Shown one piece after another: positions 1 to 12,613 of a stretch of 64,000 bases of DNA. Each line of letters opens with the position of its first letter. Position 1 is the stretch's first letter. The notes under the pieces were generated by a model. That model was not told the origin of the DNA. It was given only the letters and a program-made list of their open reading frames with translations, and did not search any database. A program made the translations under genes and the position numbers. Source of the DNA: Rhipicephalus microplus (Eukaryota > Arthropoda > Arachnida > Ixodida > Ixodidae); contig NC_134700.1 of NCBI RefSeq assembly GCF_043290135.1, positions 156,504,053 through 156,568,052 on the forward strand, written 5' to 3'.

Positions 1-689
<689 letters not shown>

Positions 690-778
<89 letters not shown>
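690..778. repeat. Compound microsatellite (AT)n(GT)n
   Basis: About 42 bases of alternating AT are followed directly by about 46 bases of alternating GT. The open frames across it encode only repeating Tyr-Ile or Cys-Val and are artefacts. Confidence 0.97.
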
Positions 779-780
<2 letters not shown>

Positions 781-2040
781 AGGCTGTGCTTTGAATATGG
801 AAACGTACACCTCACATTTGGTCTGCACGCTTCTTCGATCTTTTCCTTTGTATTTTGTTGACTTTCATCAAAAATCAAAATTAACTGATGGATTTCCTGG
901 TGATTTCGTAAATGTACTCTTATTTTCAAGAATTCATGAACACACTGCAGTGCCTAATTTATCACCCCATCCAGTGCATTTCAGGGAGTAGGTGACTATC
1001 ACTGATTACAAATGCTGGCACGTAGCTTTTTGCTTTCGAGCCGCATCAATATATCAAAATAAAGGTGCCTAGGTATGACGTGCATCTAAAAGTGTCAAGA
1101 AAATCTTATTTTTGGCAGAGATCCCGATGATCTGTATGTGCAATTACACGTATATGCATGCATACATAGAGCAGGCAGAATACATGCAGCTGCACATATA
1201 CTGAAGTGAACATAGATACTTCATGGACCTATACTTTTTATATGGCTTATTTTTGTTTCGTCTGCTTCTGAGCTCATTGCGCTTCGTACCTATAGAGTAC
1301 AGGGCCATTTTTTCTTTGTATTTCAGTCCCTTCTTTGCATCAAAGGCCTTTGGGTATGCTGTAAAATAATAAAGACAAGCATAGGACTGTTGCTCATGCT
1401 GACAACTACGAATGCAAACTAGCTGCTTATCTTTATGCAGCAATACAACAGAAGTTTTTACATATATATGTGCACATTACACCCACATGCACCACGCCCA
1501 CTTGAAATGTATTTCTGCCATGAGCCAGAGCACAGTGATACTCATCCACACTTGGCCTACCCAGCCTCATCTTCCCCTCTTTTCTCACTGCAAACAATGC
1601 TGTTTAGGCTGCCGCATTTATTTACGCACCATACTGGTACTGCACTTTCAATGTCTGCTAATCGACAAAAATAGCGGAGTCCCTCAATAGGTATATCCTT
1701 TCGTACATTTTACAGGCTTTGCTTCGTAAGTTGAGCAATCATTAACAAAAGCAGTCTATGCTTCCTATTCTTAAGTGCAATGAAAATTTCATGCCTTTTG
1801 GCACTGGCATCTTCGTATGCATCTGGAATATTAAAAACGTTGGCCACTGCAGGATAACTCGAATAAGATATCACAAGGTGCTCTCTAGTGCAAAGTAGGC
1901 CGGAGCGATGAGCTCCTCTTGTTTGTTTGCCCTTGAGGGAGCATGTAACAAGGGCGTGCGAGGTGAACACCGCAGGCAGTAGTGCACGTGCTGCACCTGC
2001 TGAGCTCTTGCGAAATTGGTCTGAACTGGAGAGGGTTTTA
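779..2040. other. Non-coding, nothing recognised
   Basis: AT-rich sequence with short chance frames only. No splice-bounded exon, transposon domain or inverted end was recognised. Confidence 0.5.
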
Positions 2041-2125
2041 AATGCGAGGCATTCCTTAGAGAACTTCGGCGACTTTGGGTTTGCCTATCTATCTATCTAT
2101 CTATCTATTTATTTATCTATCTATA

Positions 2126-2156
<31 letters not shown>

Positions 2157-2160
2157 AGCT
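2041..2160. repeat. Hairpin head plus (TCTA)n/(TGTC)n of a composite repeat
   Basis: A head of about 45 bp, starting AATGCGAGGCATT (a small hairpin) and running into CTTCGGCGACTTTG, is followed by a TCTA and TGTC tetranucleotide tract. The same head and tetranucleotide recur at 8930-9000 and, reversed, at 36045-36302. They mark one end of a dispersed element family. Confidence 0.8.
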
Positions 2161-2626
2161 GCCTATGACTTTTAGCTCTCCTTGCCGTTTCCATAATGGT
2201 ATCGATACCAAACTTGGTATGGCATAACATGACTGTATGAAGAACATATTCGACTAGTAATGACATGAAAATTGTAATATGTTTGTCATGAATGTCATGA
2301 TTTACATTTCATGGTCCTGCAACTTTCGCGATGGCTTCGTTCACATGACATGTTGCAAAACTGGTATGGTACGACATGATTGCATGCCGAACACAAGCGA
2401 CCAACTCTAACGCAAAAATAATGACAAGCGTGTCATGTAACCACCTGACTACATGCCACACTCAGGATGCACTCGCGGCCGTATCGTTAGCGTCACATAT
2501 ACCAGATTTGGTATTACGGGACGTGACTGGATGACGAAGGTATGATACTGGTGCAAACATGATAAGCATGCGATGCGTGTCATGTAACAACATGACTACA
2601 TGTTACGCTTATGATGCGCTCGCGGG
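2161..2626. repeat. Minisatellite, about 150-bp units
   Basis: Diverged tandem units share words such as TCACATATACCA, GGTATTACGGGACGTGA and GTGTCATGTAA. The spacing is about 150 bp. The array starts right after the tetranucleotide tract and ends where the SINE at 2627 begins. A longer array of the same units lies at 9001-9890. Confidence 0.8.
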
Positions 2627-2870
2627 CCCCCCGCAGTGGTCTAGTGGATAAGGTACTCGGCTGCTAACCCGCAGGTCGCGGGTTCAAATCTCGGCTGCGG
2701 CGGCTGCATTTCCGATGAAGGAGGAAATGTTGTAGGCCTGTGTGCTCAGATTTGGGTGCACGTTAAAGAACCCCTGGTGGTCAGAATTTTCGAAGCCCTC
2801 TACTACGGTGTCTCTCATAACCATATGGTGGTCTTGGGACGTTAAATCCCACATATCAATCCATCAAATC
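2627..2870 (+). mobile_element. tRNA-headed SINE (tick Ruka-like)
   Basis: The head has a box A-like TGGTCTAGTGGATAAGG and a box B-like GGGTTCAAATCTC. The body holds GGTGCACGTTAAAGAACCCC and GTCTCTCATAACCATATGGTGG, and the end is GGGACGTTAAATCCC. Other full copies in the window share the same layout. Ruka is the tick SINE this most resembles; that name is from general knowledge, not a search. Confidence 0.9.
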
Positions 2871-3865
2871 AGTCAACATATACTCTCAATTTTGGGACAG
2901 TCACTCATCTTTCATCTCGATGAGTTGTTTTCACATCATATAAGAAAGTAAAGCTGGATGCTTAACAGCTCATTTAGACTTATGGAGCTTGCAGCATTGC
3001 TAGAAAAAAAGGTATCTTAAAGGAGTCTTCACAAAAGGAAGCTTGTTACGAAAACACGACCGGAACTCATTGGGTATGGTGGTGATACACAAGCCAATAT
3101 ACACAGCGCATCTTATTGAAGGTTGTCGAATGATCTTGGACATAACAAAGTCGCTCATCTTTGTGAAATAATTTAGGTTGAGCCCAAGTAACTCGGCTCG
3201 AAATCTCTCCGCACCACAGAAGTAAGACCCAAAGTCAGTGGAGAAGATCTCGGAAAAGCGAAACCTTGCGCGGGGAATGGCATTGAAATCTAAGCCATAA
3301 CCTGGTGCTCTTCTTCTTTGGCTTTGGAAAAAGATATCACACACACACACCACCACAGAGCCACCTTCCCGGCAAGTTATTGACTACTACTGATAATCTT
3401 CAAAGGGAGACAGAGCCGTATAGCAATAAAACAAATTATTCTATATAAATATTCGCCCGTTCAACTATGCGGCTTGCTGATTGGCCAGGTACAAGCTCTA
3501 CAGTCATGCCTCCCACTCCTCCAACGTGTGTGTTGATGGACGAAGGCAGCAGCCGGCATGCTCAAGACTAAACTTTTTGTTTAGGCTAACATGTGCCCGA
3601 AAAAATGAAAAGGCAGGGCACAAGCAGCGACTGCAGCATACAACACATCAGCCATTACTAATCTGATCGCCCGCAAAACCTATCCACATTTTTCCAGTAT
3701 CCACCAAACATTCGAGCGTTATCGCTGGGGCTCGCGTAAACTCTCAAAAAATCATTATAATTCGCATTCTGCGCGTAATCTTCACAATAAGGCATGCCAC
3801 AATCGCGAAGCTTCTCCTACTGCGGCACCCTCTGCACTCAACTTTCTCTAGTCTTTTAGGATAAT
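2871..3865. other. Non-coding, nothing recognised
   Basis: No exon or element was recognised. The frames at 3000-3356 (-) and 3481-3666 (+) have no family resemblance or splice context. Confidence 0.45.
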
Positions 3866-4110
3866 ATGTAGATCAGCAGCCTGATTACGCCCACTGCAGG
3901 GCAAAAGAAAGCCTCGCTTGTGTTCCGACACTGATCCCAGTCCCGTAATTGCTGCTGCCACGTTATTCCTGCAAACTTCTTAATATCATATACCCACTTA
4001 GCTTTGTCTCCCTCTCTCGCGGTTCATTCGAAATCTAGTCAGTTGCCATTAATGACTAGTGGTTATTCTGCCGACGCGTTACGCGCCCTGTCAATGTTCA
4101 TTTCTTCGTC
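3866..4110 (-). mobile_element. LINE (RTE-like) 3' coding remnant
   Basis: On the minus strand, broken frames give KKFAGITWQQQLRDWDQ and then EAFFCPAVG. This matches the usual C-terminal tail of RTE-type LINE proteins, an Ala-Gly-x-x-Trp block followed by a Glu-Ala-Phe block. Several frameshifts and stops are present, so it is a dead copy. Confidence 0.55.
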
Positions 4111-4462
4111 GTGAGTTCAACAATGTCCAACCATATCAGGGTGTTGTTGCTGGGCGTTGGTCCCATTGACTTAAGCTCATCTGCGTTGTTTTTCATGACT
4201 GGTCATGTTGTATGCGAAGGTCATATATGAAATGATGGCACCTCATTCGATGTCTTCTGTTCGACGTAGACGTCCATGGCCAGCATGTCAGCGATGTTCT
4301 TACTTAGGCACTCGGTGAGGCCATTGGTCTATGGCTGGTAGACGGTGGTCCGGTGGTGACTTGTGTGGATGCATCTCGCGATTCCATCAGTTAGGGCTGC
4401 AGTAAAGGCTGTTCTTCTGTCAATGATCAGGACTTTCCGGGCGGTGTGACACACGATGTTAT
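4111..4462 (-). mobile_element. Ty3/Gypsy integrase core remnant, distal half
   Basis: Minus-strand reading gives KVLIIDRRTAF (around the second catalytic Asp), then TNGLTECLS (around the catalytic Glu) and NIADMLAM. These are integrase core motifs of Ty3/Gypsy. An in-frame stop precedes TNGLTE. The element continues beyond the insertion at 4463-4987 into 4988-5730, so the two halves were once contiguous. Confidence 0.75.
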
Positions 4463-4987
4463 TGTAGCGCCCCAGAATGTGGTGCTCTCGTCAAGGAAGA
4501 AGAAGTTCGCATTGGGCCGCGCGGCGAGTGCAGCGCGACAATGAAAAAAATAGTTCAAAAACTGAACGCTGTCAGGGCTGGATCTTCCTCGCGTTAGCTC
4601 CGACAGTTAATGATGACCCGATAAAGAACACACAGCACCGATCATCCCGCATAGGTCTCACCGGCCCTACCACCAATCCTACTGGTTCTGACGCCCAAGA
4701 AGACGTCGGGGCTCCCGATCGACTGAAACCTGTGTATATCGCCGCTTTCGCGGCCACGGGATTTCAATCCTCAGTCTGGATGCCACCATCCAAGCATGTC
4801 CACTGGGTGACTCCACTAGTGACTCCTACCACTTTCGCTCTATGGGGGGGGGAGCCCTATAGCGCCCCAGAATGCGGCGCTCTCGTCAAGGAAGAACTTG
4901 GCATTTGGCCGCGCGGCGAATGCAGTGCGATAATAAAAAAATCAGTTCGAAAACTGAACGCTGTCAGGGCTGGATCTTCCTCTAACA
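4463..4987 (+). mobile_element. Small LTR element (TRIM-like) nested in Gypsy integrase
   Basis: Two direct repeats of about 130 bp, at about 4463-4592 and 4858-4987, start TGTAGCGCCCCAG and TATAGCGCCCCAG and share CTGTCAGGGCTGGATCTTCC. A purine run with nine consecutive Gs sits just before the second repeat, as a polypurine tract should. The total is 525 bp with no pol domain. An open frame crosses it (4477-5127), but it includes both LTRs and flanking Gypsy DNA and is probably not a gene. I see no perfect 5-bp target duplication (GTTAT on the left, GTATC on the right). Confidence 0.7.
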
Positions 4988-5730
4988 GTATCTTCAACGC
5001 TGAAATTCTCTACCTTCAAAGAGCTGCCTTCATGCATGGTCCCTGTCTGTGCGCCACAAGTGAGGTAGTCGGGAGTTACGAAGATTCATTTGTTTCCAGA
5101 TTTCGACAGCGGGAACAGCCCCAGTAAGGTTATCCCAATTTTCTGCATCGTCCGGCAGGCCCGGTCAGTGGCGTCTTCTATAGCTGAGTGTCAGTAAGTC
5201 CCTGGATAAGGGGTGACGTCAGCAGTTAGGTGAAGATAGTAGTACTTCTCTTGCATCCGCGCGAAATTGCGGAAATATCCAAGCCGTCGAGCCATAGGAT
5301 CTTCATGTGCAGCTACCAGAAGCTCTGGGCGCAATGCTGAAAGTGTAACAAGCAAGTAGTCGGCTCGAAGCAACGAAAGAAGCTTCTTTAGAGAAACGCT
5401 ATTCCGCAAAAAAAGATGCCAGTTCTCGCTTACATACCTTTGGAAGTATAGTGACCTTGCCACGCGAGATTCTACGCGAGTTTTGAGTTCCGGGTCGGCT
5501 CACTGTCGTTCGGTGAACTCGTTGGCACATACGGTTCGACAGAGCCGTCACCATCCTGCTCGTCCTGCAGTGGTGGGTCAGCAGCTGGTGTTGGAGCTCT
5601 TTTACCTTATGGCAGAGATGAACCGATGGTAGAGCAAGCTTTACAGTACATGTAAAGCCGGCTGCAAGAAATCGCACACAACAGGAGAGACACACCGCGC
5701 AAATGATGGTGCCTGACATGCATTTAATGG
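4988..5730 (-). mobile_element. Ty3/Gypsy pol remnant, integrase N-terminal half
   Basis: The minus strand gives the zinc-finger part of integrase: SALRPELLVAAHEDP then GYFRNFARMQEKYYY (5191-5463). A core piece near LLGLFPLSKSGNK follows, close to the insertion. Stops and frameshifts are present. From 5464 to 5730 the frame decays and only a weak resemblance remains. Together with 4111-4462 this is one Gypsy copy on the minus strand. Confidence 0.7.
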
Positions 5731-5751
5731 CGCTTGTTAACGGGGCGATCA

Positions 5752-5868
5752 CACTGATGAGTGCTCACTAACGACCACTCACACTCATGAGTTCTCACTG
5801 ATACACTCACCCCTTTTAAATCAGTGAATGAGTGTCAGTGCACTCATGAACGAGTGTACCGATTCATG
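5752..5868. repeat. CACTCA/TGAGTG-rich inverted cluster
   Basis: The words ACTCAT, CACTCA and TGAGTG recur in both orientations, so the stretch can fold on itself. A related GACTCA/TGAGT cluster lies at 39793-39965. Confidence 0.6.
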
Positions 5869-6596
5869 CATTCCATGCTAGTGAGCTATAGCTATAGAAC
5901 TTGCCGTCATCTTCTTTAAATCGGGGTGACGTGGCGAAGAGCGTGAAAATGGCAAATCTCGTCTTCCTTGGCTCCGCCAAAGTCAAGTTCATTCTAACTT
6001 AGGACAGCTTTTACTGACATCTTAAATAAGCAAAAAATAGATGTGTGCATGCTTCAGAAGCCTCGTGGCATGGTAGTTGATATTGAAAGCTGATGTCTCC
6101 TTCACGTCAATAAAAAGAGGCCCGCAAACTGCGGTAGTATGCTTGTAAGTGCGTTTATGAAGAAAACATGGAGGGCGCTTGAGCTTCACCTTCAAGACAA
6201 CAGCGTGATTGGGCCCTGTTGGCGTACCCTTCAACCATGCCCCAAGAAAAGGAATATTTGTGGGCTTATCACTTGCCAATTCAAACTACCCTAGAATGCC
6301 TACTGCATATAAGTGGTGTGGTGAAGTGCCCACTACGCCATGATTCTTTTTGAATTTTGGCCGAATACCTAGTAATCGCCTGTAAAGTTGCGCGCGTACC
6401 TGCATATCTACATACTTTATAATGAGTAGACACCTTAAAACCACCCGCTCTTTGCTTAATTCACTCGTTTTGACACCTGGTGCGATTTTGAATTTCACCA
6501 CGCCAAGTTAGATGCTTGTAACCAATGCCTTTTATTATTTGTAAAAGTCTGTTTATCTTGAAGCAGTGATTTTCTATGGTCTTATATCACTGAGGT
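5869..6596. other. Non-coding, nothing recognised
   Basis: Only short chance frames (6022-6279 and 6286-6501, minus strand). No domain, exon or repeat boundary was recognised. Confidence 0.45.
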
Positions 6597-6970
6597 ATTG
6601 TAACGTGGTTGTAACGATGGAGAAAACAATCTCATCTGGTTTTCATGAGACTGCTTCAATGATGAACTTGTCCCAAGAAAAAGAATGATACTCAAGGTGC
6701 GGCTAAATCGGATGACACAGTCGTCGGTCGTCGGATGATCTAGTTAGCGGTAAGGCCCTCAGTGAAGTAGTAGTGAACCAGAAGATCGGTAGCGATATCA
6801 CAGTGTTGCAGCAGCAACGGGAGAAATAAAGCAACTCCTCAAGTGCCAATCGTCTGTCGCTGCACCTTGTGCGCAGAAGTACAAGTCGGAGTGCGTGACT
6901 CGTACGAGCGAGTAGTGTTTACACTGCTACGCGCCAGGTACCATGACAGAGGAGGCCACTTAAGCGCTAG
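6597..6970 (+). mobile_element. Possible 5' LTR and leader of a retroelement
   Basis: The stretch starts TGTAACGTGGTTG, carries a poly(A) signal (GGAGAAATAAAGC, near 6823) and ends near ACACTGCTACGCGCCAGG. A short ATGACAGAGGAGG start follows and closes at once. This is how an LTR plus the start of a leader/gag reads. No second LTR was found, so it may be a solo or truncated copy. Confidence 0.4.
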
Positions 6971-8149
6971 TCGAAATCAATCTAGCGTCTGTGACTGATT
7001 GCTCGCGAAGAGACATTGGTGGTGTCACTCATTCGACGCCGGTGAGCTCACAACCTGTAGAGCTGGTCGGGCTTCACACATGTGGCATTGAAGGCTCCAG
7101 TATTATTGCTGTTGGCTGTGTTAATACCAGAAAAAACTCTCTCGCTTGCTTTGTGGGCAAACTTGTCAGAGGATTATAAATTATTCGGGAGCTTTGCGGG
7201 ACATTGACACAACCTGCGATAAGCAAGCATTACGCGTGTAAAGGGTTCTATACATCTAAACAGAAAAACGTGCGAGCGCTAATAATGCTGAACCGTAAAG
7301 AGTCGCTCCGTTACCTTTGAGGAATGTGTAGACTGCTTGAGTTTCGGTTTTCCCGAATTCGCATGTTCTGGAGCAGGATGTTCACCCACGTGGCAAGGAT
7401 CAAGAAGCGCTTGAAGCTGCACGACTTCCTCTTCAATACTTCACTAGAGCAAATCTTCGTAAGACGTTCAAGAAAGCCAGTGAGGTGGCGGATACAACGC
7501 TTGTGCGGACGCACAACCCATCTGGGACCTCCTTAAGCATATAATCAGGCTATCGTTGTAGAAATCGGTCAGCATGTTTCAATTCACGCCGGACTAAATT
7601 TCGAATGGTATACGTGCACAAACGCAATCTCTTGCCAAAAATAGCAGGTATATTAGCAATAGTTTTTGACATGCAGCCTCCACGCCTAGTAGCAGCATAT
7701 TAGCATTGATAATACCACTATAGACCAAAACGAGTCTTTACGTGCGTCGCCATGTACAAGGTATTCATTCTTGCAAGACTTCAACCTTGTTTAGATTCAA
7801 TCATCTGCTGAATAAAACAAAAAACTCCTTGCGTACCGTTTCAACTAACAGCTCAGTAGGAAACTACGAATTGCGTGTTTTTTCTTTGGTGTCAAGAAAC
7901 ATTGGAAAACGTGTTGCTAATATGTTTTTCTTAGTTATCCAAAGGCATATACAGCGATCACGTAAGACTCATTGAAATCACCGAGGAAAAAAAACAGAAA
8001 GCCACTTAGTCGAAGGTACTCTTTCGTAAGTTGTCACCTTGTAAATATATAACATAGATGGCGCAGAGGTAACAATCGGGTTTGGAACGTGAAGCTCCGT
8101 ACGGTGTTGCGATACCACATGACAGGCTCGAGTTACTAGATGTCCGACT
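6971..8149. other. Non-coding, nothing recognised
   Basis: Short open frames at 6991-7179, 7324-7536 and 7742-7975 show no family motif and no splice context. Confidence 0.45.
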
Positions 8150-8570
8150 TATTTAGTCGCCGCTACTGAAGTACGTAAAAAGAAAGTGACATTTGGGCGC
8201 GTTGGTGCAAGTTCAACATCATAACGCAATATGGGGAACGATGAACACAATAGGCACAAAGAAACAGTGACGTCTTGTTTATTTCTTGCTCGTCTTCCTC
8301 TTTGCGATACCCTGCAAGACGTCCATACGTCAAGGCACATACATGGCTGCGAATAAATCAACGGCAATATTGGGATGTTATAATGGTGCCGCAGCATTGA
8401 GTCCTTGATAGTGTTGCTCTATACAGTTTAAGAAAGTGAAATTTTGGCGAGTTGGTGAAAGTAGAACATCTTATAGAGGCGCTATCGAGGGGCCATCGGG
8501 TAATGTCACCTGGATGGCAATGTGTGCTTTGTGTCCTGCCCAAAATATAGGCACACCCATAAACTGTTAG
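8150..8570. repeat. Two diverged copies of an unidentified repeat
   Basis: The words around 8186 (AAAGTGACATTTGGGCGCG then TTGGTGCAAGTTCAACATC) recur in changed form near 8433 (AAGTGAAATTTTGGCGAG then TTGGTGAAAGTAGAACATC). The family is not identified. Confidence 0.45.
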
Positions 8571-8929
8571 CGCCGTCACCGTTAATACTACCCTCGTCTT
8601 GCTTTCCCGCTACCTACGCAGCATGGCCCACATCGATAATATGCAGAGGATGACTTATTTGCATGAAACGTAGACAAAGAACAATGAATCGGCACACCAG
8701 CACTGCGTGGTGCCTGAACTTGCTACAAGTAGTGCGAAATATAAGCAAAATTTCATGTTCGCTAATCTTACGGACTACGAGCCTGAGAAGCGACAGCGGT
8801 GGAGGGGGTGAAGTATTGGCGCTGTTTTTATCCTGAAGTAGGTTTGACCACACGGCACTACTTCACTTAAGCAGCTCTTGCATGTTGCAATGATGCGCGT
8901 GCTCGTTGTATGGGTGGCATACTTTTGTA

Positions 8930-9000
8930 TTAAATTCGAAGCATTTCTTAGCGAACTTCGGCGTCTTTAAGCGTATCTATCTATCTATCTATCTATCCGC
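8930..9000. repeat. Hairpin head plus (TATC)n of the composite repeat
   Basis: This is the same head as at 2041 (TTCGAAGCATTTCTTAGCGA, then CTTCGGCG), followed by about six TATC units, in the same orientation. Confidence 0.8.
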
Positions 9001-9890
9001 ATACGACTTTTACCTCTCCTGGCCGTCTCGATAATGGTATCAATACCAACATCGGTATGGCACAACATGGCCGCATGACGAGCATATTTGAATAGTCATG
9101 ACATGAAAATATGAGATATATGTCATTACTGTCATGATTAACATTTCATGGTTTTGCTGCTCTTGCTGCGGAGGTTTCGTTCACATGACATTTTGCGAAA
9201 CTGGTATAGTATGACATGACTGCATGACAAACACAAGCGACAGACCCCAACATGAAAAAGATGACACGCGTGTCATGTAACGACATGACTTTATGCCACA
9301 CTCATGATGCGCTACCAGTCGTTTCACTAGGTCCACATATACCAAACTTGGTATTACGGGACGTGAATGTATGACGAAGTAACGTGACTGGCGCAAACAT
9401 AATAATCATGAGCTGCGTGTGATGTAAGAACAGGACTACGTGCTGCACTCATTGCGCGCTCGCAGCCGTTTCGCCAGCTTCACATGTACCAAATCGGGTA
9501 TCACGTGACGTGAAATCGTAGGTAAATGACACGTCTAAACATAATCGTAGTATGCGTGTCATGTGAGACAGGATTACATGCTACGCTCGTAACGTGCTTG
9601 CGGTGGTTTCGCTAACTCCTCACATACAAATTTTTGTATCAGGTGACGTGAATAGACGACGATCGTAAGTGACGCGTCCAAACATGATAATCATGATATG
9701 CGTGCCTTGTAACACATGACTACATACAACGCTCATATCAAGCTCGCGGCTGTTTCGCTAGCTCCACATATACGAAATTTGCTATCGCATGACGTGGATA
9801 GATGACGAAGATAAAGGACACATACAAACGTGATAATCATGACATGAAAGTCATGAACAGCATAACTTACGTCCGCCTCGTGACGTTGTG
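9001..9890. repeat. Minisatellite, about 140-150-bp units
   Basis: Units are anchored by a CACATATACCAAA-like word near 9334, 9481, 9621 and 9765, so the periods are about 147, 140 and 144 bp. Each unit also has a GACGTGA word and a CATGTAA word. The leading units match the array at 2161-2626 in the same order, so both arrays derive from one source. Confidence 0.85.
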
Positions 9891-11799
9891 TTGATTTAAA
9901 ATGGCATATCAACCTTTCTCACTCGTGCTTCGCATATAATCGATTACCACAGTACGTGGGATCTACCAATTTTTTTTCATCACAAACTTCGTCTCTTGTT
10001 TAATATCGATGACTTGTAGTAAAAAATCGTTTTTCGACTCTAGGAACATGGCGTTCTATAGCCTCGTACAGTGGTCTGGAAGCTCCTAGGCGTGCACTTG
10101 ATACCTGGACGCTCCCCTGTTTTGGGCTGGTGCTTGCGTATCCGGTGCACAAAAGAACAAAGATCTAGGAAGTATACCTCCTGCCAGTTTTATTTCGGTG
10201 CCTTTATTGTGCGATGTCACACAAATGACCGTATCGTAGCCTACAAACACATTGTGCAGTGTCTGAATTTTGTGCAGTGTCGGTGTTTTTGTTGCTTTAG
10301 TTGTGACAAAACCTTTGGCGCGCCTAACCTCTTCCCGGGATATATAATCGCCAACGTTAAAAATTGCATGGTAATATACCAGCATAAAATTAGACTGCTT
10401 CAGCCTAATTATTCAAAGTATTTATGATTATGGTGCCCTTGAACATCAGCATCGATAATACGCTTTTGTTCCACTGCGCTGAAAATAGAAAACATTCAAT
10501 TCCTTTTTGTTTTTTTCTGTTTTTACTTTTGCTTTCTCTCTCTTTCTCTTTATCTCTCTTGGTATTTCAGTCTCAAATCTCCTTCTCCACGCAGAGTAGC
10601 AAGTTAGCGATCTACATACGCCGGCTATAATCTCTACCTTAAAGTAAAGAGCTATCTTACTGTTTCTTTCCCGTCCTGTGTATCATTCAGTGCCAGCAAC
10701 GTCAACAGCGAATTTCCCGCCGTTAGCCGATAGCTACAAAATTAACTATATGCTCATGTAAGAAACTAATACATTGGTATGTATGCATGTAGACATAATG
10801 AATGTCTTTTTTTATATAGAGGATATTAACTACAGTAATTCTTGATACAGCACTTTCTTCCTAATAATGTTTTTTGAAGATAAAATGTGAAATAACTGGG
10901 AAACTTACCGAGGTAGGCATGAATATGCACAAAATCATGAAAGTTTAACGGTGAAGGGGACCAGTAAGAAGACAGTCGAAGAACTGTGCCAGTAAAGAGC
11001 ACTTTGACGTGCTGGAAACAATATTTTATGACCTCGATACGTCGAACAATTATTTATGCATTCTGATACAACAGGAACGCCCTTACCGCAACGACATTGA
11101 TTATTTACTTCCTGTTGCAAAAAAATACAAAAAACAAACGAAAGCACATTTTAAACAATCGCGAGAAGAGATCGCTGCACCAAATAACAGGAACAAATCA
11201 CTTTTCGCGTCCTTCTATATTTTTTCAGCTAAGCCGCATATGCATGGTGATGATAATGAGGGATTATATGTATGGCTCACACCTACTATGGTAGATTGGC
11301 CAAGAAACAACTATTAATGAATAAAAAGTTATCAGACATGAATTTTTATGTATAGTAAATTAGAAAATAGGTGGAAGAAACTGATAATGATTTATAGGGA
11401 TCTTTCGTCGTCCGCTACGTATGCGTCGCAGGTGTTTGGTAGGCCCCGATACTCAGCACTGGCCCACCAAAAAGGACAAAGGGAGCCCAATGAATGACGT
11501 TGCATCAGGGCTAACTTTATTTCTCAAAAGAATACAGGTGTAGTTTAATCATAAAGTATTCTTGCTTAAATTGCCCTAAATATATGAACAGATGAGGTAA
11601 AAGAGATTTTGTTGTGAAGGTAGGGCCCCTCGGCGGCTCTTCTAAGACAAATGTGCCGACCGTTTTAGTGCGCAAACGAGGACGAGCAAACTAATCGTTG
11701 GCAGTGTGATGACGTACGTAAGCGGCCGGGGGCACCTTGCGGTAGTTGGTGAGTGCCATGGCGCTGCAACAGCGTCAATTAAGGGCATAGTATCACGAG
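9891..11799. other. Non-coding, nothing recognised
   Basis: AT-rich sequence. The 118-aa frame at 10071-10427 has an equally long partner on the other strand and no recognisable motif. A short pyrimidine tract lies near 10505-10560. Confidence 0.4.
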
Positions 11800-12091
11800 A
11801 AGAACAAAAATAACGTCGTGGCAAACAGGGCATAAGGACCTATTTGTGAATGAAATGGCAGATGCGCTAGCTACGTCATCTTTCAATGGCCCGATAATTT
11901 GGGTATTTCCTGCTTTCAAATTCGATCTAGGCACCAAATTAAGAAGAAAAAAAAACGCTTCGATCAGTGAAGTAATAAAATATGCCCATAACGAGAAATT
12001 CAAGTCGCAGACACTGGCCTACATATACGGCTGTCAAACTTCATATATGGATCTTTGTGTACACAGACCTCTAGTCTGTCAGTTCCCCTAA
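11800..12091 (+). mobile_element. LINE RNase H-like remnant
   Basis: The plus strand reads TGHKDLFVNEMADALATSS. This resembles the last RNase H motif (His, then Asn-Glu-x-Ala-Asp-x-Leu-Ala) at the end of I/R1-type LINE pol proteins. The frame stays open to 12091 without a clear family tail. A host exon is possible but less likely, since no clean splice sites frame it. Confidence 0.5.
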
Positions 12092-12613
12092 TTGTTCATT
12101 TTGCGGAGTACACGAGACAGAAAACCCCATCTTCTTTCCTTTTACATATACTCTACCTCGCACAAAATTACTTCAGCTGCCGTCTTCTGACTCTCTGTGG
12201 TATATTTAAATGAACCATGTATATTTTCTTTTAGGGCTTTGTTCCTTGTACATGGTGAAGGGAATGAATGGTGCCTTGCAGGCATGTCTCAAAGGTTGAG
12301 AAAGATTTTGATTTCAAAATAGACTTTCCCTATTACCTTCTTTACTTTATTGTTCGAATCCCCGCCCTAATTGCTTCCATTCAATCTTGGCATACTATAT
12401 ATCCTCTATTTTTATTGATACATATATGCTTCGTTCTAAATGAACTAAAGTTAGCCTTTCATTTAAAATGTCATGCCAAAAATTATCCGGTGCTTCGCCA
12501 ATCCGCCTGCGTGGGTATCATCCACAGTCTCTAGGGTCTACACTACACAATTACTCATTACCCGCAGCAGCAACGCTAGGCCCTTGTGGTCTTCCAGGTC
12601 GTCAAACTCACCG

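Noticed and set aside
2627..2700. Functional tRNA gene
   Set aside because: The box A and B-like words are the head of a dispersed SINE present many times in the window; the stems do not pair as in a real tRNA.
4477..5127. 216-aa open frame
   Set aside because: It runs through both LTRs of the small LTR element and into antisense Gypsy DNA, so it is not a natural gene.
9001..9890. CRISPR-like array
   Set aside because: The units are diverged contiguous repeats of about 145 bp without spacers, in a eukaryotic context.
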